A stretch of DNA of 44,695 bases, taken from an uncultured Muribaculaceae bacterium (GTDB taxonomy: Bacteria > Bacteroidota > Bacteroidia > Bacteroidales > Muribaculaceae). Positions 9,748 to 18,525 of this stretch are shown here, piece after piece (position 1 is the first letter of the stretch; each line of letters opens with the position of its first letter). A program made the position numbers and the translations under genes. The notes beneath the pieces were generated by a model. The model was not told the DNA's origin. It saw only the letters and a program-made list of their open reading frames with translations, and did no database searches. The DNA lies in the NCBI GenBank assembly GCA_944321865.1, contig CALUMZ010000014.1, positions 1 through 44,695 of the forward strand, written 5' to 3'.

Positions 9748-10860
9748 ATGAACTCGGATTTGAAAATATTGATAAGCGGTGGAGGCACGGGAGGACACAT
9801 CTTCCCGGCAATAGCCATTGCCAATGAAATAAAGCGTCGTCACCCTAATGCAAAAATATTATTCGTGGGAGCCGAAAATCGCATGGAGATGGAACGCGTC
9901 CCTGCCGCAGGCTATGAAATAATAGGCCTGCCGGTGTGCGGATTTGACCGCAAAAACCTGTTACGCAACTTTTCCGTACTGTTGAAGTTGTTTAAAAGCA
10001 TGCGCCGTGCCCGGGCAATACTGCGGGACTTCAATCCCGACATGGCAATAGGGGTGGGAGGATATGCAAGCGGCCCCATGCTCAAGGAAGCGCAGAAGCG
10101 GCACATTCCCACACTGATACAAGAACAAAACTCCTACGCCGGTGTTACCAACAAGCTGCTTGCCGCACGCGCCAACGCTATTTGCGTTGCCTATGACGGC
10201 ATGGATAAATTCTTCCCCGCCGACAAGATTGTCATGACCGGCAACCCGGTGCGCCGCAACCTTGCCGAATGTAACTTGTCGCGCGAAGATGCAATAAAAC
10301 AGCTTGGCCTCAACCCAAGCCGCAAGACTATACTCGTAGTGGGCGGAAGCCTTGGCGCACGAACCGTCAACGAGAGCATAATCGCAGGGCTCGACACAAT
10401 AAAATCGCACGAACGCGACACCCAAGTAATATGGCAGACCGGCAAATATTACGACGACACCACACGCGAAGCCCTCGAACGCTCAGGAGCGCGAAACGTG
10501 ATGCGCGTGCCTTTCATCGCCGGCATGGATGTCGCATACCGTGCAGCCGACCTTGTCGTGAGCCGTGCCGGAGCCGGTTCGATTTCTGAATTGCAAATAT
10601 TGGGGAAACCGTCGATACTCGTCCCTTCCCCCAACGTTGCCGAAGACCACCAGACCAAGAATGCTCTGGCTCTTGTGGCAAAAGACGCTGCAATAATGGT
10701 ACGAGATGCCGATGCTTGCTCGTCACTTGTTGATTTAATGCTATCCACGGTTGCCGATGCACCAAGACTCGATGCGCTGTCGCGCAATATAAAGGAAATG
10801 GCACTGGTCGATGCCGATGCCCGCATTGTGGATGTCATGGAAAAGATATTGAAAAAATAA
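9748..10860 (+). CDS. murG: UDP-GlcNAc:lipid I N-acetylglucosaminyltransferase MurG
   Basis: A 370-residue peripheral membrane GT-B enzyme (family GT28) that converts lipid I to lipid II. Seen: the glycine-rich loop GGGTGGHIFPAIAIA at residues 11-25, GVGGYASGPML, a second glycine-rich loop VVGGSLGARTVNESI opening the C-terminal domain, and the UDP-GlcNAc-binding stretch VVSRAGAGSISEL. Spacing is 32 nt from ftsW and 16 nt to the chosen murC start. Confidence 0.96.
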   Translation: MNSDLKILISGGGTGGHIFPAIAIANEIKRRHPNAKILFVGAENRMEMERVPAAGYEIIGLPVCGFDRKNLLRNFSVLLKLFKSMRRARAILRDFNPDMAIGVGGYASGPMLKEAQKRHIPTLIQEQNSYAGVTNKLLAARANAICVAYDGMDKFFPADKIVMTGNPVRRNLAECNLSREDAIKQLGLNPSRKTILVVGGSLGARTVNESIIAGLDTIKSHERDTQVIWQTGKYYDDTTREALERSGARNVMRVPFIAGMDVAYRAADLVVSRAGAGSISELQILGKPSILVPSPNVAEDHQTKNALALVAKDAAIMVRDADACSSLVDLMLSTVADAPRLDALSRNIKEMALVDADARIVDVMEKILKK

Positions 10861-10876
10861 TCTGTTGCGCATAAAT

Positions 10877-12268
10877 ATGTATACCGAAGGTTTCAAATAC
10901 GACTCATTATATTTCATAGGTGCCGGCGGCATAGGGATGGCCGCCCTCGAACGCTACTTCCTTGCCAAGGGAATGCGCGTGGCAGGATATGACCGCACCC
11001 GCACCGCACTCACCGACGAACTTGAGCGCGAAGGAGTGGAAATTTGTTACGACGAGAGCGCAAAACTCATACCCGCCTATTGCACCGACCCACGCAACAC
11101 GCTTGTGGTTTACACCCCTGCCATTCCCGAAAGCCACGAAGGATTGCAATACTTCAGGACACACAATTTCAACATCCTGAAGCGAGCTCAGCTGTTAGGC
11201 ATCATCACACGCAACTCGCATGGGTTATGTTTCTCGGGAACGCATGGCAAAACCACCACATCAAGCATGGCAGCGCACATTCTGCACTGTTCCCCCATAG
11301 GCTGCAACGCCTTCCTTGGCGGAATATTGCGAAACTACAATAGCAACTTCCTCCTCGATGCCGACAGTGATTATACAGTAATCGAAGCCGACGAGTTCGA
11401 CCGCTCGTTCCACCACCTCACTCCATACATGGCAGTAGTAACGGCAACCGACCCCGACCACCTTGACATATATGGAACAGAGGAAGCCTATTTGGAAAGC
11501 TTTGCTCGATTCACCGAGCTTGTCCGTCCCGACGGAGCCTTGATTGTCCACACGGGGTTGAAACTGAAGCCGCGCCCGGCCAACGGTGTTCGCGTATACA
11601 GCTATTCACGCGACGAAGGAGATTTTCATGCAACCAACGTGCGCAAAGGCAATGGCGAAATAACATTCGACTTTGTTTCGGCCGACGGGCATGTAATCAC
11701 GGACATAAGCCTCGGCGTGCCGGTCGACATCAACATAGAGAATGCCGTCGCTGCAATGGCAGTATGCTCGTTGGTTGGCGTTGACGACGACACCATGCGA
11801 CATGCAATGGCCACATTTGGCGGAGCCAAACGCCGGTTTGAGTTTTGGCTCAAGCAACCCGGTGACAACGGTAAAGTGGTTATAGACGATTATGCACATC
11901 ACCCCGACGAACTGAAAGCAAGCATACGCTCGGTGCGCGACCTTTACCAAGGCCGCAAACTGACGGTGATATTCCAACCGCACCTGTACAGCCGCACACG
12001 CGACTTCGCACCGCAATTTGCGCAAGCCCTGTCGCTTGCCGACGATGTTATATTGCTCGACATATATCCGGCACGGGAAGAACCATTGCCGGGTGTGACC
12101 TCCGAAATTATATACAGGGAGATAAAATGTCCACACAAAATGCTTTGCACCAAGCAAGAGTTGCTCGATGTGGTGAAGCGACACGAATTTGATGTATTAC
12201 TGACAGCCGGCGCAGGAGATATATGTAATTTCCTTCCGGAAATATGTGAAATTATCGAACGCAAGTGA
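10877..12268 (+). CDS. murC: UDP-N-acetylmuramate:L-alanine ligase MurC
   Basis: A cytoplasmic Mur ligase of 463 residues that adds the first stem-peptide residue. Seen: the N-terminal Rossmann motif FIGAGGIGMAALE, the ATP-binding GTHGKTT at residues 121-127, the motif VIEADEFDRSF, and the C-terminal DDYAHHPDELKAS and FQPHLYSRT segments typical of MurC. A TTG at 10865 would add four residues, but ATG 10877 is the simpler start. The frame ends 4 nt before the chosen ftsQ start. Confidence 0.95.
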   Translation: MYTEGFKYDSLYFIGAGGIGMAALERYFLAKGMRVAGYDRTRTALTDELEREGVEICYDESAKLIPAYCTDPRNTLVVYTPAIPESHEGLQYFRTHNFNILKRAQLLGIITRNSHGLCFSGTHGKTTTSSMAAHILHCSPIGCNAFLGGILRNYNSNFLLDADSDYTVIEADEFDRSFHHLTPYMAVVTATDPDHLDIYGTEEAYLESFARFTELVRPDGALIVHTGLKLKPRPANGVRVYSYSRDEGDFHATNVRKGNGEITFDFVSADGHVITDISLGVPVDINIENAVAAMAVCSLVGVDDDTMRHAMATFGGAKRRFEFWLKQPGDNGKVVIDDYAHHPDELKASIRSVRDLYQGRKLTVIFQPHLYSRTRDFAPQFAQALSLADDVILLDIYPAREEPLPGVTSEIIYREIKCPHKMLCTKQELLDVVKRHEFDVLLTAGAGDICNFLPEICEIIERK

Positions 12269-12272
12269 GAAA

Positions 12273-13160
12273 ATGGTAAAACGCACACTACAGTTCATAA
12301 TACCGGTGGCGATAGTGGCATTACTTGCCAGCGCCGTCGCTTGGGCCAACCACAAAGCCGGACTTGAAATATGCCGGCAGGTCGATGTGGTTATCCTTAA
12401 CGACGACTCTGTAACATTTGTCAATCGCAAAGGCATTATGCGCGAACTCGAAAACCACAATTTTTTCCCCGAGGGGAAACTTGTGACAAGCATCGACACC
12501 GACAGCATGGAACGTGTCCTTGACCGTTGCGACTATCTTGAAAATGTGGAATGCTTCGTATCCAATACCAACCGCCTCGTCATTGCCGCCCGGCAATTCA
12601 TGCCCGTCATGAGAGTATACGACCGCGGCGACAGCAGCGTTTACTACGTAAACCGGTTTGGCAAACACATGGCAGTCGACGGGCGCTACCATATCGACGT
12701 ACCGGTGGTAGAAGGTGATTTTACCGGCAAATTCAAGCCATTGCGGTTATTGCCGTTGATAAACTATGTGGAAAGCGACACCGCACTTTCTGCACTCGTG
12801 TCGATGTATCAAGTGCGCGATTCCAATAATGTGTGTTTCATCCCGACAATTTGCGGACACACCGTAAATTTAGGACGCCTTGAAGGACTTGAATCAAAAT
12901 TCAAGAAACTGAAACTGTTCTACGACAAGGTTATGCCGCTCAAGGGCTGGAACGCTTACACCGAAATTTCGCTGAAATGGGATTATCAAGTGGTGGGGAC
13001 GCTGCGCAGCAAGAAAAAGCCGTATGTGGCCTCGTATAATCCCGAAGAGGACGAACAAGCTCCACCGATAGAATCGGTGGAAATCGACGGGCTGGTATCG
13101 GCGGGGCATTCAAGCGACAACGATGCCGGAACTGTGGTGAAAAAGGCTTTTGCCCGGTAA
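12273..13160 (+). CDS. ftsQ: Cell division protein FtsQ/DivIB-like
   Basis: A bitopic membrane protein of 295 residues. A short basic N-terminus is followed by one helix (about residues 5-25), then a periplasmic POTRA-like segment (about 38-110) and a beta domain. Its expected role is to link FtsL/FtsB with the rest of the divisome. Similarity in this family is low in Bacteroidota; the call rests on topology, size and position between murC and ftsA. A GTG at 12246 would overlap murC by 23 nt; ATG 12273 is preferred. The C-terminal 40 residues are acidic and probably disordered. A 78-nt AT-rich gap follows before ftsA. Confidence 0.88.
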   Translation: MVKRTLQFIIPVAIVALLASAVAWANHKAGLEICRQVDVVILNDDSVTFVNRKGIMRELENHNFFPEGKLVTSIDTDSMERVLDRCDYLENVECFVSNTNRLVIAARQFMPVMRVYDRGDSSVYYVNRFGKHMAVDGRYHIDVPVVEGDFTGKFKPLRLLPLINYVESDTALSALVSMYQVRDSNNVCFIPTICGHTVNLGRLEGLESKFKKLKLFYDKVMPLKGWNAYTEISLKWDYQVVGTLRSKKKPYVASYNPEEDEQAPPIESVEIDGLVSAGHSSDNDAGTVVKKAFAR

Positions 13161-13238
13161 TAACCCACCCCGCACCCACCGGGAAATGATTTATTAGTAT
13201 AAATATAAGAATAAAAAGAAAAATAATACGATAAGGAT

Positions 13239-14681
13239 ATGGATAACAAGCAGTATGTTGTAGCATTGGAGATAAGCAGCTCCAAGATAGTCGGCGTAAT
13301 AGGAGAGCCGAACGCCAACGGCGGAGTCGACGTGCTCGATATCGAAGCCGAGCGTTCACTTAATTGCGTTCGTTGGGGGTGTATACAAAATGTCGAAGAA
13401 GCCAAGGTTCGCATCAATCGTGTAATATCGCGGCTTGAATCGCGCATAAGCCCCAAGAAAATCACAGGCGTGTACGTAGGCATCAATGGCAGGTCGGTGC
13501 ATAATTATTCCATGCCCATCTCCACCACGTTTGATGAAGAAAGCATGATAACCGAGAATGTCATAGAATCGCTCAAAGAACGTTATTCGGGTGAAGCCGA
13601 TGTTCATGGTGACATATTGGAAGTAATCCCCTGCCGCTATTTCGTGGACAACAATGAAATTTCCAATCCCATTGGAGCATACGGCACCAATGTAAAAGTG
13701 CTGTTTAACGGCGTAGTGGCAAAAAACATGTTGAAAATGAACATCAACCGTGCCCTCGATTCGCAATACTCAATCAAGGGCTACATTGTCACACCGTTGG
13801 CATTGGCCGAGCACGTACTCACTAACGAAGAACGTCAATTGGGCTGCATGCTTGTGGATTTCGGTGCCGAAACCACAACGGTTGCCATATACCGCAGCGG
13901 AGTGCTGAACTACCTTGCCACATTGCCCATGGGCAGCCAACTTATCACCCGCGACCTCATGTGCCTGAATGTGCTGGAAGATGCCGCCGAAGAAATAAAG
14001 AAAACATCGGGGAACGCAATTGCATCGGAATCGGGCCGCAGCATACTTGTCGACAGCGTACAATCGACCGATGTGCAAAATTACGTCGTTGCACGTTCCG
14101 AAGAAATTGTCGCCAACATCAACGAGCAGATTTCTTATTCCGGACTGTCGCGTGAACAAATAGCCGCAGGAATCGTGCTTGTGGGCGGAGGCTCCCAACT
14201 CAACGGCTTCAACAGACTCATCGAGCAAATGACAAAATTGAAAGTACGGTTTGGCGGTATACCTTCAAGCGTGACATTACACGACAAAGCCGCGCACGGC
14301 ATTGAATACCGGCAGATAATTTCAATCGTTGCACAAGCTTCGTCGATGATGAAGATTGGCGACAGTTGTGTACAAGACCCCGTGGTGGCAACCGAAGAAA
14401 TTCCGGTCGAGCCGCCTGTCAATCCCGAGCGGCCGATTGTCGAAGGCCCCGAAAAGCCACTCGAAATGCCTCGCAAGCATAAAGGAGAAGGTGAAAAAAA
14501 CAAGGCCGAAACCGACCGGGGCGACAATGATTATTTCGACAACGACGAAGAACCTCCACGCAAAGTAAGCACCTTCAAGGATATATTCCAGAACCTGAAA
14601 GTCAAAGTCACCAAGGTGTTTGAAGAATCCGACGACGCATATTACGACAACGACGAGGACGACAAGTCTCAAAAAGGATAA
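13239..14681 (+). CDS. ftsA: Cell division protein FtsA (actin-like membrane tether for FtsZ)
   Basis: A 480-residue actin-fold ATPase that anchors FtsZ filaments to the membrane and recruits later division proteins. Seen: the phosphate-1 motif ALEISSSKIVGVIGE at the N-terminus, an SHS2-like subdomain (about 85-165), the phosphate-2 segment MLVDFGAETTTVAIY near residue 207 and the adenosine segment GIVLVGGGSQLNG near 310. The protein is longer than E. coli FtsA (420 residues) through a proline-, glutamate- and lysine-rich linker (about 385-440). Then comes a helix-forming stretch (TFKDIFQNLKVKVTKVFEE), probably the membrane-targeting helix, and an acidic tail. Confidence 0.95.
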   Translation: MDNKQYVVALEISSSKIVGVIGEPNANGGVDVLDIEAERSLNCVRWGCIQNVEEAKVRINRVISRLESRISPKKITGVYVGINGRSVHNYSMPISTTFDEESMITENVIESLKERYSGEADVHGDILEVIPCRYFVDNNEISNPIGAYGTNVKVLFNGVVAKNMLKMNINRALDSQYSIKGYIVTPLALAEHVLTNEERQLGCMLVDFGAETTTVAIYRSGVLNYLATLPMGSQLITRDLMCLNVLEDAAEEIKKTSGNAIASESGRSILVDSVQSTDVQNYVVARSEEIVANINEQISYSGLSREQIAAGIVLVGGGSQLNGFNRLIEQMTKLKVRFGGIPSSVTLHDKAAHGIEYRQIISIVAQASSMMKIGDSCVQDPVVATEEIPVEPPVNPERPIVEGPEKPLEMPRKHKGEGEKNKAETDRGDNDYFDNDEEPPRKVSTFKDIFQNLKVKVTKVFEESDDAYYDNDEDDKSQKG

Positions 14682-14737
14682 GGCAACACCTCCCGAGTTT
14701 TTTTTATTACAAACCCTTTTAATGAAAAATAAAATAT

Positions 14738-16048
14738 ATGTTTAGCGATACCAATATATTAGACAGTGAGCCTGATTTCTCGGTAGAAGAAAACAGCGCA
14801 CCTGCAAAAATCAAGATAATAGGCGTTGGCGGAGGCGGAAGCAATGCTGTCAACAACATGTTCCAGCAAAAAATCGACGGAGTGTCGTTTGTGGTCCTGA
14901 ACACCGATAATCAGGCCCTGAAAAAGTCTCCGGTGCCCAAGAAACTACTCATCGGCCCCGAAACCACCCACGGACTCGGAGCCGGGAACAAACCCGAAGT
15001 GGCCCGCGCAGCCGCCGAAGAAAGCAGCAACGAAATAGCCGGGCTCTTTGACCCCCAAACCGAAATGGTGTTCATAACTGCCGGAATGGGTGGCGGCACA
15101 GGAACCGGAGCCGCCCCGGTAGTGGCACGGATTGCCAAAGAAAAAGGCGTATTGACGGTGGGCATTGTCACCATTCCTTTCCTATTTGAAGGTGAACGCA
15201 AAATTTTGAAGGCCCTGCAAGGTGCCGAAGAAATGAAGCAGTATGTCGATGCCCTCATGATTATAAACAACGAGCGACTGACGGAGATATACGAAGACTT
15301 GAGTTTCGTCAATGCCATGTGCAAAGCCGACGACACCCTGACAACCGCAGCCCGAAGCATCTCGGAAATGATTACCACCGAGGGATACATCAACATAGAC
15401 ATGCGCGATGTCGACACCACTCTGCGCGATAGCGGCGTGGCCGTGATAAGTTCGGGATTTGGCGAGGGAGAACACCGTGTAACCAAGGCCATTGCCGACG
15501 CTTTGCGCTCTCCATTGTTGAAGAACCGCGACGTATACCGCGCAACACGCATATTGCTCAACCTGTACTTCTCTCCCGAGGAAAAAGAACAGGCATTCTC
15601 CATAAGTGAAATAGACGAAGTGCGACAATTTATGGCAAACTTCGACAGCTCGGTAGACGTGATATGGGGTGCCGCATTTGACAATTCACTCGGGGCAACA
15701 GTGAAAGTGACCATACTTGCCGCAGGATTTGAAACCGCACTCAGCGAAGAAACCTTGCCAAACAAAAAGAACAGCGGCCGCAAAGAGCCCGACGTGGAAG
15801 CCGGCAAAAAAGCAATAGAAGAAGCATACGGCTCCGACAAGGTTGCCGAAACCACGCAAATCCTCACCAAGAGCAAATACATGGTACTCAAGCCCGAGGA
15901 AATGGACGACGACAACGTGATTGCCGCATTTGCCAAACCCACATTCAAGCGCGACCCTAAAACACGGCACACGCAAATAGTAGAAGACTCTCCCAAACCG
16001 GCAGGAGAAGAACACGGCAAGGGTAGCGGCATGAAGATAATGTTCTAA
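14738..16048 (+). CDS. ftsZ: Cell division GTPase FtsZ
   Basis: A 436-residue tubulin homologue that forms the Z ring. Seen: GVGGGGSNAVN at residues 29-39, GAGNKPEVARAAAEES, the tubulin signature GMGGGTGTGAAP at 116-127, and a T7-loop region NIDMRDVDTTL. The C-terminal third is lysine-, glutamate- and proline-rich and ends SGMKIMF. There is no evident KxxxxIPxFxR-type conserved C-terminal peptide; instead it carries KYMVLKPEEMDDDNVIAAF, a segment type I associate with Bacteroidales FtsZ. It is the last gene of the dcw cluster; the next gene has its own promoter. Confidence 0.97.
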   Translation: MFSDTNILDSEPDFSVEENSAPAKIKIIGVGGGGSNAVNNMFQQKIDGVSFVVLNTDNQALKKSPVPKKLLIGPETTHGLGAGNKPEVARAAAEESSNEIAGLFDPQTEMVFITAGMGGGTGTGAAPVVARIAKEKGVLTVGIVTIPFLFEGERKILKALQGAEEMKQYVDALMIINNERLTEIYEDLSFVNAMCKADDTLTTAARSISEMITTEGYINIDMRDVDTTLRDSGVAVISSGFGEGEHRVTKAIADALRSPLLKNRDVYRATRILLNLYFSPEEKEQAFSISEIDEVRQFMANFDSSVDVIWGAAFDNSLGATVKVTILAAGFETALSEETLPNKKNSGRKEPDVEAGKKAIEEAYGSDKVAETTQILTKSKYMVLKPEEMDDDNVIAAFAKPTFKRDPKTRHTQIVEDSPKPAGEEHGKGSGMKIMF

Positions 16049-16096
16049 GATTATAATTTTACACGCATTACTGCACGTAAATAACCGAATTTATAG

Positions 16097-16104
16097 TAAT
16101 TTTG
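16097..16104 (+). promoter_or_regulatory. -7 box TAATTTTG for the yqeY-serS transcript
   Basis: An exact match to the Bacteroidales -7 consensus TAnnTTTG, 89 nt before yqeY. No clear -33 TTTG is present at the expected distance. The predicted transcript start falls at or just inside the hairpin at 16104-16152. Confidence 0.5.
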
Positions 16105-16152
16105 CGGTGCAAATGGGGACACCGGCATTTTTTGCCGCCCTCGTTGCACCGC
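16104..16152 (+). other. Nested hairpin in the ftsZ-yqeY gap
   Basis: A 9-bp outer stem (16104-16112 with 16144-16152) encloses a 5-bp inner stem (16123-16127 with 16133-16137) with a five-T loop. No T-run follows the outer stem, so it does not look like a classical terminator. It could structure the yqeY leader or end ftsZ transcripts. Confidence 0.6.
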
Positions 16153-16181
16153 ATTATTCTATTCACAATCTTATTTCAAAT

Positions 16182-16186
16182 GGAGG
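16182..16186 (+). promoter_or_regulatory. Shine-Dalgarno GGAGG before yqeY
   Basis: GGAGG stands 6 nt before ATG 16193. Strong Shine-Dalgarno sequences are uncommon in this window and in Bacteroidota generally, so this one fixes the yqeY start well. Confidence 0.6.
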
Positions 16187-16192
16187 TCTGCT

Positions 16193-16642
16193 ATGAATTT
16201 ATTTGATACTATAAACAACGACATCAAGAAAGCAATGCTTGCCCGCGACCATGCCCGGCTTGAAGCCCTGCGCGGAATAAAGAAAGAATTCCTCGAAGCC
16301 AAGACTGCCAAAGGAGCCGACGGCGAACTCACCGACGAAACTGCCAACAAGATTTTGGCAAAAATGCTCAAGCAACGCCGCGAAAGCGCCGAAATATATA
16401 AAAGCCAAGGCCGCGAGGATCTTGCAGAGGGCGAACTCGGCGAAGCAAGCGTAATAGAAGAATATCTGCCCAAGCCACTGACCGAAGAAGAACTGGTTGC
16501 CGCACTGAAGGAAATAATAGCGCGCACCGGTGCCACATCAATAAAAGAATTGGGGAAAGTGATGGGCATCGCCTCCAAGGAATTGGCCGGCAAGGCCGAT
16601 GGGAAAGCAATTTCCGCCAAAGTACGCGAATTGCTTGCATAA
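16193..16642 (+). CDS. GatB/YqeY domain-containing protein
   Basis: A 149-residue helical cytoplasmic protein of the YqeY family, related to the tail domain of the GatB subunit of tRNA amidotransferase. Seen: an N-terminal segment typical of the family (FDTINNDIKKAMLARDHARLEALRGI), a central KMLKQRRESAEIYKSQGREDLAEGE stretch and a C-terminal GATSIKELGKVMG motif. Its molecular role is not settled; a tRNA-linked role is suggested by the shared fold and by its neighbour serS, 29 nt downstream. Confidence 0.9.
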   Translation: MNLFDTINNDIKKAMLARDHARLEALRGIKKEFLEAKTAKGADGELTDETANKILAKMLKQRRESAEIYKSQGREDLAEGELGEASVIEEYLPKPLTEEELVAALKEIIARTGATSIKELGKVMGIASKELAGKADGKAISAKVRELLA

Positions 16643-16671
16643 CTGACGTAAACAAAAAAACGCAACTATAA

Positions 16672-17943
16672 ATGTTAACATTAGCTTTAATCAAAGAGAA
16701 CCCCGAAGATGTCATTGCACGCCTTGCCGTCAAGCATTTTGACGGCCGCGGACCAATAACACGGGTAATCGAACTCGACAAGGAACGTCGCGAGGCACAA
16801 ACCAAGCGCGACAGCCAAGCTGCACAACTCAATAAGCTTGCAGCCGAAATAGGCGCATTGATGAAACAAGGCAAAAAAGATGAGGCCGAACAAATAAAAG
16901 CCTCGGTAGCCGCTTTGAAAGAAGACAACAAAGCCATCGACGAGCGAGTTAAAAATGCCGAAAACGAAATTACCGAAATACTGTTGTCAGTGCCGAATGT
17001 CCCCTCTCCGATGGTGCCTAATGGCAATGGTGCCGAAGACAATGTGGTGGAAAAAACCGGCGGCCCAATGCCCAACCTTCCCGAAGACGCACTGCCACAC
17101 TGGGAACTGGCAAAAAAATACAACATCATCGACTTTGACCTTGGTGTAAAAATCACCGGAGCAGGCTTCCCCGTATACATAGGCAAAGGGGCTCGCTTGC
17201 AACGTGCACTTATACAATTCTTCCTTGACGAAGCAGGCAAAGCCGGATATACCGAAATCGAACCGCCATACGTGGTAAACGAGGCATCGGGATACGGGAC
17301 AGGACAATTGCCCGACAAGGAAGGCCAAATGTATCACTGCAACCTCGACAACCTGTACCTTATCCCCACGGCCGAAGTACCCGTCACAAACATATATCGT
17401 GACGTAATACTCGAGCAAAAGGACCTGCCCAAGATGAATTGTGCCTACTCTGCCTGCTTCCGCCGCGAAGCCGGTTCGTATGGCAAGGACGTGCGCGGAC
17501 TTAACCGCCTGCACCAATTCGACAAAGTGGAAATAGTACGTATCGAAAAGCCTGAAAACTCCTATGCCGCTCTCGAGATGATGAAAGACCACGTGCAAGG
17601 GCTGCTCGAAAAGCTCGAACTGCCATGGCACATATTGCGCCTGTGCGGTGGCGACATGAGTTTCACATCGGCAATAACATTCGACTTTGAGGTATTCTCG
17701 GCCGCACAGAAGCGTTGGCTCGAAGTCAGCTCGGTTTCCAACTTTGAAAGTTACCAAGCCAACCGCCTCAAATGCCGCTACCGTGGCGACGACAAGAAAA
17801 CCCACCTGTGCCACACACTCAACGGGTCGGCGCTTGCATTGCCCCGCATCATGGCAGCGTTGCTTGAAAACAACCAGACTCCCGAGGGAATACGCATCCC
17901 CAAGGTGTTGCAACGCTATACAGGTTTCGACATAATCGACTAA
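16672..17943 (+). CDS. serS: Seryl-tRNA synthetase
   Basis: A 423-residue class II aminoacyl-tRNA synthetase that charges tRNA-Ser (and tRNA-Sec where present). Seen: an N-terminal antiparallel coiled-coil arm (about residues 28-100) that contacts the tRNA long arm, the TAEVPVTN active-site segment, class II motif 2 (FRREAGSYGKDVRGL) followed by LHQFDKVE, and motif 3 (LNGSALALPRIMAALLE) near the C-terminus. Length is as expected. It shares a transcript with yqeY and is followed by a terminator at 18016. Confidence 0.97.
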   Translation: MLTLALIKENPEDVIARLAVKHFDGRGPITRVIELDKERREAQTKRDSQAAQLNKLAAEIGALMKQGKKDEAEQIKASVAALKEDNKAIDERVKNAENEITEILLSVPNVPSPMVPNGNGAEDNVVEKTGGPMPNLPEDALPHWELAKKYNIIDFDLGVKITGAGFPVYIGKGARLQRALIQFFLDEAGKAGYTEIEPPYVVNEASGYGTGQLPDKEGQMYHCNLDNLYLIPTAEVPVTNIYRDVILEQKDLPKMNCAYSACFRREAGSYGKDVRGLNRLHQFDKVEIVRIEKPENSYAALEMMKDHVQGLLEKLELPWHILRLCGGDMSFTSAITFDFEVFSAAQKRWLEVSSVSNFESYQANRLKCRYRGDDKKTHLCHTLNGSALALPRIMAALLENNQTPEGIRIPKVLQRYTGFDIID

Positions 17944-18015
17944 AAAAGAGAGCATGCCACACACAGTGCCGGCGTGTGCCCTCGTCGCCACGCATTGCAC
18001 TATAATAACGGTATA

Positions 18016-18051
18016 GAGTTCCGGTCCACAGTCGGCCGGAACTCGATTTTT
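18016..18051 (+). terminator. Rho-independent terminator after serS
   Basis: A 9-bp perfect stem (18016-18024 with 18036-18044) closes an 11-nt loop. After GA come five T (18047-18051). It lies 73 nt after the serS stop. Confidence 0.8.
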
Positions 18052-18274
18052 ATACCCACACACAGAACGTAAGCTGCCTTTTTCATCATTAGTGCCTGCC
18101 CCTTGAGCATGACTTCCACCAAATTTTTTTCGCCCATTTTTTCATTATCCACCAAATTTACCCACATAAGGTCGTTATAAGTGACTGGAATAAACGGCAG
18201 GCTTTTGCATGACTACTTGCCCCCCGATAACAAAAAATAGCACACTTGGGAAATTTATTTTCCCGCTTCGGATA

Positions 18275-18282
18275 TAACTTTG
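18275..18282 (+). promoter_or_regulatory. -7 box TAACTTTG for the bcp-recA transcript
   Basis: An exact TAnnTTTG match, 243 nt before the bcp ATG. A TTG at 18246-18248 is the nearest -33-like element, but its 26-nt spacing is longer than usual. Confidence 0.45.
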
Positions 18283-18352
18283 TAGCATAAATCAATTAAA
18301 ACTATTTTGCGTTGCCAATGTTTTACATTACCTTTACAAAAAGATAGTGCAA

Positions 18353-18398
18353 GGCAAATGCAATTGCAAATCATGCTTGCATGATTTTGTTCATTGCC
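18353..18398 (+). other. Structured leader hairpin upstream of bcp
   Basis: An outer stem GGCAA/TTGCC (18353-18357 with 18394-18398) encloses a 9-bp inner stem (18368-18376 with 18379-18387) that is almost a perfect palindrome around TT. No T-run follows, so a terminator is unlikely. It sits between the predicted promoter and the bcp start. Confidence 0.5.
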
Positions 18399-18525
18399 AA
18401 GCCGCAGCAGGTCTTATTCAAAGATAATGCAGACAAACGGATTGCATAAACCCGACTCATAAATCCACGTGTGAGTGCAACCCAATCCCAATAAAGCAAT
18501 CAAAAAAAATTAATGACAATTATAT

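Larger units (their letters stand above)
17944..18525. other. Non-coding region between serS and bcp
   Basis: This 582-nt gap holds no credible gene. It contains the serS terminator, two direct copies of TCCACCAAATTT (18115-18126 and 18148-18159, offset 33 nt), an exact -7 box at 18275-18282 and a hairpin region at 18353-18398. The bcp leader would therefore be about 230-240 nt, long for this window. Confidence 0.6.

Noticed and set aside
14911..16032. 373-codon minus-strand open frame inside ftsZ
   Set aside because: Serine- and alanine-rich shadow of ftsZ with no family resemblance.
17944..18060. tRNA or other stable RNA gene after serS
   Set aside because: The only strong structure is a simple terminator hairpin; no cloverleaf or TPsiC-like GGTTCGA element is present.
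16987..18063. 358-codon minus-strand open frame over serS
   Set aside because: Shadow of serS that also runs through the serS terminator.
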